Source of the DNA: Actibacterium sp. MT2.3-13A
GTDB taxonomy: Bacteria; Pseudomonadota; Alphaproteobacteria; Rhodobacterales; Rhodobacteraceae
Assembly: GCF_018139985.1 (NCBI RefSeq)
Contig: NZ_JAGSOU010000001.1
Span: 62,001-126,000 of the forward strand
DNA: 64,000 nucleotides
Direction of reading: 5' to 3'
Shown here: one piece after another, positions 1-6,773 of the stretch
Position numbering within the stretch: position 1 is the first letter of the stretch
Layout: every line of letters starts with the position of its first letter
Translations under genes and position numbers: made by a program
The notes under the pieces: generated by a model
Told to the model about the DNA's origin: nothing
The model's input: only the letters and a program-made list of their open reading frames with translations
Database searches by the model: none

Positions 1-121
1 TGATGCTGACCGGGCCGGTGGCGGCGTTGAGAACCGTGGCCCCGACGAGCGCAGCGACCTGTGCGGCGGCCCGCATGGTGACGCGGGTGGAGGCGGCAAA
101 TTCTGACAGGATGTCCTTCAT
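1..121 (-). CDS. partial CDS of unknown function running off the left edge
   Basis: An open frame on the minus strand starts with ATG at 121 (protein begins MKDILSEFAASTRV) and runs past base 1, giving about 40 residues. Residues 15-35 are Ala/Val rich and could start a membrane segment. No family is recognisable from so little sequence, and no strong ribosome binding site is visible upstream. It lies just beyond the IS remnants, so it may belong to an accessory segment. Confidence 0.35.
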   Translation of the reverse strand, partial: MKDILSEFAASTRVTMRAAAQVAALVGATVLNAATGPVSI

Positions 122-136
122 CGGGTGCTCATCAGG

Positions 137-499
137 TTACGGGATCCGCGAGGAAACGCCGCAGCGATAGCGCCACTCGCATTTTATTAGCGGTAGCAGA
201 GATATCGCCTCCTCGAACTTGATCTCCATCAAACCGATTGAAATTGCAGGATTCTTTGGAGAGCCCCAGGACGAGCACATATAGAGTGCCCCTCCGGCGA
301 CATGGATGATCCGGATCGCCCCGATCAGCCCCGCTTGAGTGGTCCAATTTGATTGTTGGTGCATGATTGGCCGCGGTTCCATCGTGACGATGGGTTCCGG
401 TGCCGGTGGGCGGTAGCCCAGAGCGCTGTGGGGTCGCTTCGTGTTGTAGTGTTTCCTCCATTGTTCGACTAGGATTTGCGCCTCGCGCAGGCTGTAGAA
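137..499 (-). pseudogene. 3' remnant of an IS3-family transposase (orfB)
   Basis: Read on the minus strand from 499, the frame begins FYSLREAQILVEQWRKHYN and continues TKRPHSALGYRPPAPEP. This is the characteristic C-terminal end of IS3-family OrfB integrases, including the conserved Glu-x6-Arg region. Everything N-terminal, with the other two catalytic acidic residues, is missing because the frame is cut exactly where the IS5-type element ends (498/499). The IS3 part probably ends near 320-330; the rest of the frame down to the stop at 137 has no transposase character. It is a dead fragment. Confidence 0.75.
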
Positions 500-1196
500 G
501 GGCTCTGTTGCACAAATTGGTGACGGGATTCACCTTGGGAATCCAGCGTGATAGCTGGAGGTCATGAGCAGACCGACACCCCCGACCTACAAGACCACGA
601 ACTGGCCTGATGACAACGACGTGCTGAAGAAGCGGGGCTCCCTGGCTATCTGGTTCGATCCCGAGATGTGCTGGACGCTGGAGGTCCGGGCGGTCGAGAT
701 CACCGGGAGCCACATCGGCGATGCGCCGGTACTGCCCGACCTGCTCAGCCAGATCCCGGCCGATCAGGAGATCGGCAGCGTCACGGCAGACGGCGCCTAT
801 GATACGCGCAAGTGCCACAATGCCATCGCCGACCGCGGTGCCGCCGCCGTCATCCCGCCCCGCAAGAATGCCAAGCCATGGAAGACCGTCACTGCCGGCG
901 CCGTGGCGCGCAACGAGGCCCTGCGGGCATCGAAATACCTGGGCCGTGCGCTCTGGCGACGATGGAGCGGCTATCACCGCCGAAGCCGCGTCGAGACGAA
1001 GATGCATTGCGTGAAACTACTCGGCCAGCGCCTTATGGCACGCGCCTTCGAGCGTCAGGTTGCAGATATCCAGGTCCGTTTCGCCGTCCTGAACGGCTAC
1101 ACCGCGCTCGGCATACCCGTGACTGAAGCTGTGGGATAAGTCCGTCCAGGGAAGGGGGTAGCCCGGCCATCAGACGATTTGTGCAACAGAGCCCTT
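498..1196 (+). mobile_element. internally deleted IS5-family insertion sequence
   Basis: The element is bounded by perfect 20-bp terminal inverted repeats, aagggctctgttgcacaaat at 498-517 and its exact reverse complement at 1177-1196. It holds one transposase frame (564-1139) and is about 0.7 kb long, shorter than the roughly 1 kb or more usual for intact IS5-type elements. No convincing target-site duplication is visible next to the ends, so one flank was probably lost or rearranged. Intact ends mean it could still move if a complete relative supplies transposase. Confidence 0.85.
564..1139 (+). pseudogene. IS5-family transposase with an in-frame internal deletion
   Basis: The 191-residue frame opens with MSRPTPPTYKTTNWPDDND and WFDPEMCW, the usual start of this IS5-type transposase. 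It then jumps at about residue 37 straight to TLEVRAVEITGSHIGD in the catalytic core. The second catalytic Asp (VTADGAYDT) and the Glu of the YHRRSRVETKMH block are present. The region expected to carry the DNA-binding part and the first catalytic Asp is missing, and family members are usually around 300 residues. The frame is intact across the deletion, so a stable but catalytically dead protein could be made. Confidence 0.8.
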
Positions 1197-1356
1197 GAGC
1201 GTCCCGCTGACCGATCTCAAACTGCAAACTCTGTAGACAGTGCTCCTAGGTTCAATGAACCTGTCGAACCTGAACTTGGTTGGCTTCCTTGGCCAAACCA
1301 TCCGAAAAACAGGGCTCCTTTGACCAGAAATCAATGACTTGGCCGCCTGCACCGAT

Positions 1357-1402
1357 CTTCGGGAGGCAGGGGTCGGAGGTTCGAATCCTCTCACTCCGGC
1401 CA
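1357..1402 (+). other. tRNA-Pro(CGG) 3' half, probable integration (att) scar
   Basis: The segment reads as the 3' part of a tRNA. It has an anticodon loop TTCGGGA (anticodon CGG, G37), the 3' anticodon strand GGCAG, a 5-nt variable region, a T arm with stem GGAGG and loop TTCGAAT, an acceptor strand CACTCCG, discriminator G and encoded CCA at 1400-1402. No matching 5' half (acceptor CGGAGTG, D arm) lies upstream. Integrative elements often recombine in exactly this anticodon-to-CCA stretch. The rest of the 1197-1497 gap shows nothing else I can name. Confidence 0.65.
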
Positions 1403-1497
1403 TTTTCTCACGCACGATCCGCCGTTCCTCCGCATAGCCGGGGCGTCGAAAGCGTCTTGGGCGCACCACGGCGCAAAAGCGCGCGCGGCCGCCGGGA

Positions 1498-1914
1498 TCA
1501 CCGCGCCCAACGCTGCAGCGCCAGCTCCTCAAGTTCGGCCGCCTCGCGCCGCTGTAGCTGGCGGAGCATTTCCCATTCCTTTTCGAGCCGCACCGTCTCG
1601 TAGGTTTTCAGCTCGGCGAACCTGCCCTGCATGATCGCCTCCAACTCGTCCATGCGGGGGGAGAATCGGGCGATCTCGGCCTCCAGCACGGCGATCTCGC
1701 GGCGGATCGAGCGGATGAAATCGCCGAGATAGGGCGCCGCCTCGATGGTGGACACATGGGCGTCGCGGCGCAGCCGTTCGCGCAGCGCCTCGCGCTGCCG
1801 CTCCAGTTCCGCGATGCGCGCCCGCAACGCGCCCAGTTCGCGCGCCTGTTCCTCGATCTCGTGCCGCCGCAGCCGCTCCAGCAGGGCAAGCGCGGCGATG
1901 CGGCGGCGCGCCAT
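1498..1914 (-). CDS. fliJ: FliJ-like coiled-coil flagellar protein
   Basis: A 138-residue, strongly charged, almost wholly helical protein with long heptad-like stretches (RARIAELERQREALRERL near residues 30-50; LEKEWEMLRQLQRREAAEL near the end). Size, coiled-coil character and position at the end of the motA transcript fit FliJ, the export chaperone/stalk protein that works with the FliI ATPase. FliJ proteins are poorly conserved, so the call rests on architecture and context. The stop lies only about 95 bp from the tRNA remnant, so this gene marks the edge of the flagellar island. Confidence 0.6.
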   Translation of the reverse strand: MARRRIAALALLERLRRHEIEEQARELGALRARIAELERQREALRERLRRDAHVSTIEAAPYLGDFIRSIRREIAVLEAEIARFSPRMDELEAIMQGRFAELKTYETVRLEKEWEMLRQLQRREAAELEELALQRWAR

Positions 1915-1915
1915 G

Positions 1916-2149
1916 TCAGTGCCCCGCGGGCGTGTCTGCGGCGGGAGACGGGGCCGCCTGTCCCGCGCGCTCTTGCAGCCGCTCGCGCATCTTTTTCAGG
2001 ATGGCCGGCGGCAGGGGATTCCGCGCGACGGGGGCGGTGACGGTCGTGGCCGCACCCTGCGGCGGCGGCGCCGCGTCCCCGCCGGGACCCGCCGCGACGG
2101 CCGGGCCGGCGCAGGCGACAAGGGCGGCCGCGATCCCCCAGCGCCTCAT
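1916..2149 (-). CDS. small exported Ala/Pro-rich protein of unknown function
   Basis: A 77-residue product starting MRRWGIAAALVACAGPAVAAG, a short signal peptide with an AVAA-type cleavage site, followed by a low-complexity Ala/Pro/Gly segment and one charged helix (ILKKMRERLQERAGQ, about residues 50-64). Its ATG overlaps the motA stop in an ATGA at 2146-2149, and its stop is 1 bp from the fliJ-like start, so it is translationally coupled between them. A periplasmic or motor-linked role is inferred from context only; I do not recognise a family. Confidence 0.6.
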   Translation of the reverse strand: MRRWGIAAALVACAGPAVAAGPGGDAAPPPQGAATTVTAPVARNPLPPAILKKMRERLQERAGQAAPSPAADTPAGH

Positions 2150-3012
2150 GCCGCCGGCAGCTCCTTCTGGGCGCCTTCGACCTGGTAGAAATCCGGCTGC
2201 TTGCTGCTCGGGATATTGCCGCGGCCGATCTCGACGCAGATGCTGGGCGGGTGGTTGGCCACCATCGCCACGATGATGTCGCGGATGACCATGTAGAAGG
2301 CGCTGTCCTCCTCCTCTATCTGCATCAGCCGCCCGGAGATCGGCTGCACCATGCAATAGGCCAGGAACACGCCGAGAAACGTGCCGACCAGCGCGCCGCC
2401 GATCATCGCGCCGAGCACCTCGGGCGGCTGATCGATCGAGGACATGGTCTTGATCACCCCCAGGACGGCGGCCACGATGCCGATCGCCGGCAGCCCGTCG
2501 GCCATGGTCTGGATCGCCCGCGACGCGGCGAGCGCCTCGCCGTGGTGTTTCTTGATCTTGCGGTTGATGACATCCTCGGTCTGATACCTGTCGTCGAACT
2601 GCATCAGCAGCAGGCGCAGCGAATCCGTGATCAGCTCCGTCGCGAAGTGATCCTGGAGGATCTTGGGATAGCGCTGAAAGATCGCGCTTTCGCCCGGTCT
2701 CTCGATATGGGAGTCGAGCGCGATGATGCCGCGCGTCTTGTAGACCCGCGCGAACTCGAACATCAGGTTGAGCAGGTCGGCATAATCCTCAGCCTTCCAT
2801 TTCGGCCCCTTGATGACCTTGCCGATCCCCTTGATCGAGTTCTTGATCACCAGGAAGGAGTTGGCGATCACGAAGGCCCCCAGCGCACCGCCGGCGATCA
2901 TCATGCCCTCGAAGGGCAACGCGTGCAGGACGATGTCCAGCTTGCCGCCTGACAGCGCGAAGCCGCCGAAGACCAGGCCGAACACCATGATCAGACCAAG
3001 GAACAATGTCAT
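2146..3012 (-). CDS. motA: flagellar motor stator protein MotA
   Basis: A 288-residue inner-membrane protein that forms the proton-conducting stator with MotB. N-terminal hydrophobic segments (MTLFLGLIMVFGLVFGGF; MMIAGGALGAFVIANSFLVI) are followed by the cytoplasmic region containing FQRYPKILQDHF and TEDVINRKIKKHHGEAL. Two further membrane helices hold the MotA signature ADGLPAIGIVAAVLGVIKTM. The ATG at 3012 is chosen because MotA proteins begin at the first membrane helix; the frame is open further upstream, but that stretch is AT-rich promoter DNA. motB is not adjacent but about 2.4 kb away on the other strand. Confidence 0.95.
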   Translation of the reverse strand: MTLFLGLIMVFGLVFGGFALSGGKLDIVLHALPFEGMMIAGGALGAFVIANSFLVIKNSIKGIGKVIKGPKWKAEDYADLLNLMFEFARVYKTRGIIALDSHIERPGESAIFQRYPKILQDHFATELITDSLRLLLMQFDDRYQTEDVINRKIKKHHGEALAASRAIQTMADGLPAIGIVAAVLGVIKTMSSIDQPPEVLGAMIGGALVGTFLGVFLAYCMVQPISGRLMQIEEEDSAFYMVIRDIIVAMVANHPPSICVEIGRGNIPSSKQPDFYQVEGAQKELPAA

Positions 3013-3071
3013 CCTGCGCCACCCTTGCCGCGAGAAATTCGATTGGGCGGCCGGCCGCCCTGCGGTTCTGA

Positions 3072-3110
3072 TAAGAATAATTGACAATAATACAAGCATA
3101 AGCAAGGATT
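3072..3110. promoter_or_regulatory. cluster of CAAGNATA-type sites between motA and the divergent gene
   Basis: In the AT-rich gap, three related octamers lie in one orientation: TAAGAATA at 3072, CAAGCATA at 3093 and CAAGGATT at 3103. Start-to-start spacings are 21 and 10 bp, close to whole helical turns. The same octamer recurs before most flagellar operons here. Binding by a regulator is inferred. Confidence 0.4.
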
Positions 3111-3145
3111 GTTTCAGATTTTCCAAAGCTCAGCGAAGCATCAAC

Positions 3146-4234
3146 ATGCAAAAACCCGGGGCCCTTGCCTATTTCATCGACGAGAGCGACCTCGCGGAGC
3201 TTCTGCCCGACTGGCCGGAGGACATGAAGCTCGTGCTGTGCCTGGACGAGCACGGCGGCTGCGACATGCTGGTGCACCACCGCGACGAGGAGGACAGGGT
3301 CCTGGCCCGCGTCGCCGCCCTGCTTCGACGGCCGGCCGGGGGCTTCAGCGTTGTGCCGGAACGGCCCGGCCACCCCACCCTGCGCATCCTGTTCTCGGAA
3401 CGGCAGCAGTTGCTGACCCTCGTGAGCGGCGCCGAGCGGCTGCTGGAGACAGCCTCGGATTACGCGATCAACTACCGCTTCGCGCTGGAGGAGGGGCTCG
3501 ACCCCCAGGTGATGACCGACGCCGCCGTCGGCCGGCGGGTGCCGGAGCGGCAGGATCCCTCCACGCCCGCGCCGTGGTTCTCCTTCGCGCAGCCCGAGCG
3601 CCGCGCGACCGAGCCACCCTCCGAGCCGCCCCGCGAGAGCGTGCCCGATCTGCCGCCGGGCTATGCCCCGGCCAGCGTGCTGGCGCGGCGCGGCAGTCAC
3701 CTTCTGCCGGCCCGCCTGGAAGGCGCCGGCGGCCGCATCCGGCTGGTGCTGGAGCCCGGCAAGGGGCCTCAGAACGCGCAGCCTCTGCCGGTGGCGCAGA
3801 TCGGCCTCCGCGACGATTTCCAACGTTTCGTGTTGCCGCGCCGGTCGCTCGACGGCTGGACGCCCGGCGCGGGCGCGCTGCTGGACATCCCGGCCAGCCA
3901 GTTCCCCGAGGCGCTGGCGACGCGGTTCTGCCGCCAGCCGCACGCGGCGGAGGCGGTGGTGACCCCCGCCGGGGTGTTCGTGACGCCGGGCGCCGCATTG
4001 CCCCCGGGCGAGGCCCCGCCGCAGAGGCGTCCGCGCCGGCTGATCACCCCGTTCCGCCTGGCCCTCGCCGGCCTTGCGGCGGTGGGGCTGGTTTCGGGTA
4101 CCGTCGTCTCCGCCTGGCAGGACACGACCCCGCCCCCCCGTCCGGGGCCGGTGCAGCCGGGCGCGCCGGACCACGCCGCGCTGACCATGATCGAGAGCTT
4201 CGCGCGCGCCGATTCGCGCGATGCCGCGCGGTAA
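3146..4234 (+). CDS. unknown flagellar-island protein with one C-terminal membrane helix
   Basis: A 362-residue protein with no family I can name. Residues 1-125 look like a folded soluble domain (MQKPGALAYFIDESDLAELL; FSVVPERPGHPTLRILFSE). A Pro-rich linker follows at about 130-170, then a second mixed domain, a single hydrophobic helix at about 302-324 (LALAGLAAVGLVSGTVVSAW) and a short Pro-rich tail. It is transcribed away from motA under the shared promoter region and lies upstream of the MucR genes. A role in motility is inferred from position. The ATG at 3146 is the first after the AT-rich promoter DNA. Confidence 0.75.
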   Translation: MQKPGALAYFIDESDLAELLPDWPEDMKLVLCLDEHGGCDMLVHHRDEEDRVLARVAALLRRPAGGFSVVPERPGHPTLRILFSERQQLLTLVSGAERLLETASDYAINYRFALEEGLDPQVMTDAAVGRRVPERQDPSTPAPWFSFAQPERRATEPPSEPPRESVPDLPPGYAPASVLARRGSHLLPARLEGAGGRIRLVLEPGKGPQNAQPLPVAQIGLRDDFQRFVLPRRSLDGWTPGAGALLDIPASQFPEALATRFCRQPHAAEAVVTPAGVFVTPGAALPPGEAPPQRRPRRLITPFRLALAGLAAVGLVSGTVVSAWQDTTPPPRPGPVQPGAPDHAALTMIESFARADSRDAAR

Positions 4235-4354
4235 CCGGGACGCGCGGCTTTCGCCTCCTCCCACGCTGAACGGCCCGATATCGCGCGACCGGCGGACGGC
4301 GTCGGCGGCACTGCGCCGGAATCATGGGACTGCCGCGCGATTTTTCCGCAGCTT

Positions 4355-4371
4355 TTCAAAGTTCCTTAACC
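4355..4371 (+). promoter_or_regulatory. candidate CtrA box upstream of the MucR pair
   Basis: TTCA-N7-TTAACC, one mismatch from the CtrA consensus TTAA-N7-TTAAC, about 80 bp before the first MucR-type gene and in the gap after the single-TM protein gene. CtrA control of flagellar genes is well known in Rhodobacteraceae; occupancy here is inferred. Confidence 0.4.
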
Positions 4372-4450
4372 TCCGGACCATACCTGACAAACGAGAGTAG
4401 CGAGGGCGCGATGGCCATGTGGGCCGCGCTGGTGCACAGGGAAGAGTGCC

Positions 4451-4768
4451 TTGAACGAACTGATGAACAGGTGGCGCGAGGGTCTGCCCGGCAGGGCCGC
4501 ACGGCCGCGCCGAACCGAAGACATGGCGCAGCGGCATTCCGCCCCCGCCGTCCCGGTCGAAGACAGCGTGACCCCGAATTTCCTGATCTGCCTCGAAACC
4601 GGAACACGGCAGATCCTGCTGCGCCGCCACCTGCGCGAGCAGCTGGGGATGAGTCCCGACGAATACCGCAGGAAATGGGGCCTGCCGGGGGACTATCCGA
4701 TGGCGGCGGCGACTTACATTCAGCACCGCGACAAGGTATTGAACATGCACCAGCAGAAACAGAGTTGA
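4451..4768 (+). CDS. MucR/Ros-family regulator with a degenerate zinc finger
   Basis: A 105-residue protein with the Ros/MucR fold pattern (VTPNFLICLETGTRQILLRR, then LGMSPDEYRRKWGLPGDYPM). In canonical MucR the finger is C-x2-C-x9-H-x4-H. Here C47 and H60 remain, but the second Cys is T50 and the second His position is L65, so zinc cannot be bound in the usual way. Start: TTG at 4451 has a purine-rich GGGAAGAG upstream; ATG at 4463 is the alternative. A canonical paralogue follows about 160 bp downstream. It may still bind AT-rich DNA or pair with the paralogue. Confidence 0.75.
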   Translation: MNELMNRWREGLPGRAARPRRTEDMAQRHSAPAVPVEDSVTPNFLICLETGTRQILLRRHLREQLGMSPDEYRRKWGLPGDYPMAAATYIQHRDKVLNMHQQKQS

Positions 4769-4786
4769 GAACGCTGCGAATTGGTG

Positions 4787-4803
4787 CAAGAATAACAAGT
4801 ACT
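4787..4803 (+). promoter_or_regulatory. CAAGAATA / CAAGTACT site pair between the two MucR genes
   Basis: CAAGAATA at 4787 and CAAGTACT at 4796 are direct repeats 9 bp apart in the only AT-rich stretch between the two MucR-type genes. The first is an exact copy of the motif found before other flagellar operons. It may make the second mucR separately regulated, possibly by its own product. Inference only. Confidence 0.4.
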
Positions 4804-4927
4804 ATTTGTCGAAGAATTCGACTATCCGGCAAAGAAACATGCCACGGCGATGCACAGAACGCCGCCCGGAGCCGCGCGCACAGCTGCCGCCCGGCCGGCG
4901 CGGATCGCCCGAAACTGAGGTCATGCC

Positions 4928-5395
4928 ATGACGACATCAGATACCAGGGACGACGTGATCGCGACGATCGTCGCCGCCTACGCCGCCCGCCCGGACGTGA
5001 CACCGGACCAGATCGTTGAACTCCTCGCCAAGCTGAAGCGGGAACTGCGCGCCGAGGCCGCTCCGGCGCCCGCCCCCGAGGCGGCCGCCCCCACCGAGGA
5101 AAAACCCAGGCCCGCGCTGCCGATCGACGAGGCGGTCACCCGCGACAAGGTCTACTGCCTGTGCTGCGGCAAGGGGTTCAAGATGCTCAAGCGCCATCTC
5201 GGGGCGGAGCACGGCCTGACGGAGGCGGACTACCGCCGCCTCTTCGACCTGCCCGAGGACATGCCGCTGGTCGCGCCCAGCTATTCCGAGAAAAAGGCCG
5301 ACTACGCCAAGAAGGCGGGCTTCGGGAAATACGCGCGCGAGGCCGTCCCTTCGGGCCGGACGGCCGGCGCGGCGCAAGGGGAGAGCGCCTGCTGA
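4928..5395 (+). CDS. mucR: MucR-family transcriptional regulator, intact zinc finger
   Basis: A 155-residue Ros/MucR protein. The N-terminal helical segment (DDVIATIVAAYAARPDVTPDQI) is the family's oligomerisation region. A Pro/Ala linker at about 45-65 leads to the finger with C77-x2-C80-x9-H90-x4-H95, followed by LTEADYRRLFDLPEDMPLVAP and a Lys-rich tail. MucR proteins bind AT-rich sites with T-A steps and control motility, exopolysaccharide and virulence genes in alphaproteobacteria. Placement inside the flagellar island, beside a finger-less paralogue, points to a local role. SD-like GAGGTC precedes the ATG. Confidence 0.9.
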   Translation: MTTSDTRDDVIATIVAAYAARPDVTPDQIVELLAKLKRELRAEAAPAPAPEAAAPTEEKPRPALPIDEAVTRDKVYCLCCGKGFKMLKRHLGAEHGLTEADYRRLFDLPEDMPLVAPSYSEKKADYAKKAGFGKYAREAVPSGRTAGAAQGESAC

Positions 5396-5439
5396 GGCGC
5401 CCTCCGCGGGCCGCGCGCGCCCATCCCGGATCCGAGTGA

Positions 5440-6405
5440 ATGGCAAGAGAAACCATCATCATCAAGAAGCTCGACGACGACCGGCACCACGCCCATCACG
5501 GCGGCGGGTGGAAGGTGGCCTATGCCGACTTCATGACCGCGATGATGGCGTTCTTCCTGATGCTCTGGATCCTCGCCGCCTCCGACGAGGAAAAGCTGCG
5601 CGGCCTGGCCGATTACTTCACCCCCAGCCTCTCCGAGGCGGGCGGACGCGGACAGGGTGTGCTCGACGGGCAGGTCCTCGGCCCCGACGGCGTGATGAGC
5701 GGCACGGAGGGCCCCAAGAGCGAGGTGCAACTGCCGAGCTTCGGCCAGGAAAACCCCCTGGCGGTCTTCGACAGCCGGCTCCGCGACGAAGCCGCCCGCG
5801 AGACGGTGATCGAATACGAACCGGCCCCGCGCGAGGGCGCGTCGATCGCGGAAACCGCCGCCGAGGTCACGCCCGAGCAGCTGGAGATCGAGCGGCAGCG
5901 CAAGCAGCGCGAGGCGCGGCTCGAGGTGCTGCAAGACGAGATCGAGCAGGCGATCAAGGCCCGCCCGGACCTTGAGGAATATGCCGGAAACCTGCGCTTC
6001 GACCGGACGCCCGAGGGGCTGCGCGTGCAGATCGTCGATCGGGAGGGCCGGCCGATGTTCGCCTCCGGCAGCGCCCGGATCGAGGACAAGACGCGCGACC
6101 TGATCCGCATCATCGGCGCCGCGGTCGTCGAGTTGCCGAATCCGCTTGCGATTTCCGGGCATACCGACGCCGTGCCCTATGCAAGCCGCGCCGGATACGG
6201 CAACTGGGAACTGTCCGCCGACCGCGCGAACGCCACGCGCCGGATCCTGCTGGACGCGGGCGTCCACCCGGCGCGCATATCGCGGATTTCCGGCCTGGCC
6301 GACACGGCGCCGCTGAACGTCGAAGACCCGGAGGCGCCGGAAAACCGCCGCATCAGCGTGCTGCTGGAATATCCCGATCCCGCCCTGACCGCCGCCGGCG
6401 ATTAG
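5440..6405 (+). CDS. motB: flagellar motor stator protein MotB
   Basis: A 321-residue protein. The N-terminal cytoplasmic tail is rich in Lys and His (IIIKKLDDDRHHAHHGGGWK). One membrane helix follows (YADFMTAMMAFFLMLWILAA); the Asp in YADFMTAMMAFF is the proton-binding residue of MotB. A plug/linker region with a coiled stretch (about 145-180) leads to the C-terminal OmpA-like peptidoglycan-binding domain (ISGHTDAVPY; NWELSADRANATRRIL; PENRRISVLLEY). It anchors the stator to the wall and pairs with MotA encoded on the opposite strand. It lies downstream of the MucR genes, and a common transcript is likely. Confidence 0.95.
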   Translation: MARETIIIKKLDDDRHHAHHGGGWKVAYADFMTAMMAFFLMLWILAASDEEKLRGLADYFTPSLSEAGGRGQGVLDGQVLGPDGVMSGTEGPKSEVQLPSFGQENPLAVFDSRLRDEAARETVIEYEPAPREGASIAETAAEVTPEQLEIERQRKQREARLEVLQDEIEQAIKARPDLEEYAGNLRFDRTPEGLRVQIVDREGRPMFASGSARIEDKTRDLIRIIGAAVVELPNPLAISGHTDAVPYASRAGYGNWELSADRANATRRILLDAGVHPARISRISGLADTAPLNVEDPEAPENRRISVLLEYPDPALTAAGD

Positions 6406-6773
6406 GCGCGCGGCGTCAGCCCACCCTATGCCTGAAAACGAATCGCCCTGCCCCTGCGGCAAGGAAGACCGCGCCGCGGTCAAGCGACAGAGCCACATCG
6501 CCCGAACCTGCGGCGCATTGACAACTATTGCGCGAGTTATCCACAGGACGCCTATTCGACCTGAAATAACCCTTCAGATCCCTCCAAACCCGGAGAAACC
6601 TCAGATTTGGAAACGAAATCGGCCAGAATTGCATAGGGGCGAACACAACATATTTGGCATCCATGCATAACAACACCATGCATGTAGTAGAGAATTTTCA
6701 ATCTTGGGCTTTTCAGAGGCCTATTCGAGGCATTAAGAATGTTTCCAACATTGCACTCAGAATCGGACCACAG
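6406..6773. other. AT-rich gap after motB holding one perfect DnaA-type 9-mer
   Basis: This gap is clearly richer in A and T than its surroundings. It contains a perfect DnaA-box sequence TTATCCACA at 6537-6545, just after a TTGACA at 6519-6524, and a weak CAAGNATA-like octamer TAAGAATG at 6734. A reading frame open from 6654 or 6663 into the next gene exists, but the base composition of 6663-6773 is unlike the coding DNA around it, so I treat it as leader. I see no RNA gene or repeat. Confidence 0.4.

Noticed and set aside
1170-1532. Minus-strand frame containing a GFEPPTP-type peptide
   Set aside because: That peptide is the translation of the tRNA 3' half on the opposite strand, a known artefact; the frame also crosses the IS end and part of the fliJ-like gene.
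4324-5019. 231-residue + strand frame over the first MucR gene
   Set aside because: It lies in another frame from the recognisable MucR-like protein and shows only low-complexity Arg/Pro sequence.
6537-6545. Replication origin at the DnaA box
   Set aside because: Only one perfect 9-mer, no cluster, no AT-rich repeat array and no dnaA, dnaN or rep gene nearby.
6654-6773. N-terminal extension of the unknown gene at 6774
   Set aside because: Base composition of this stretch is unlike the surrounding coding DNA and it follows a promoter-like region; ATG 6774 is preferred, though not proven.
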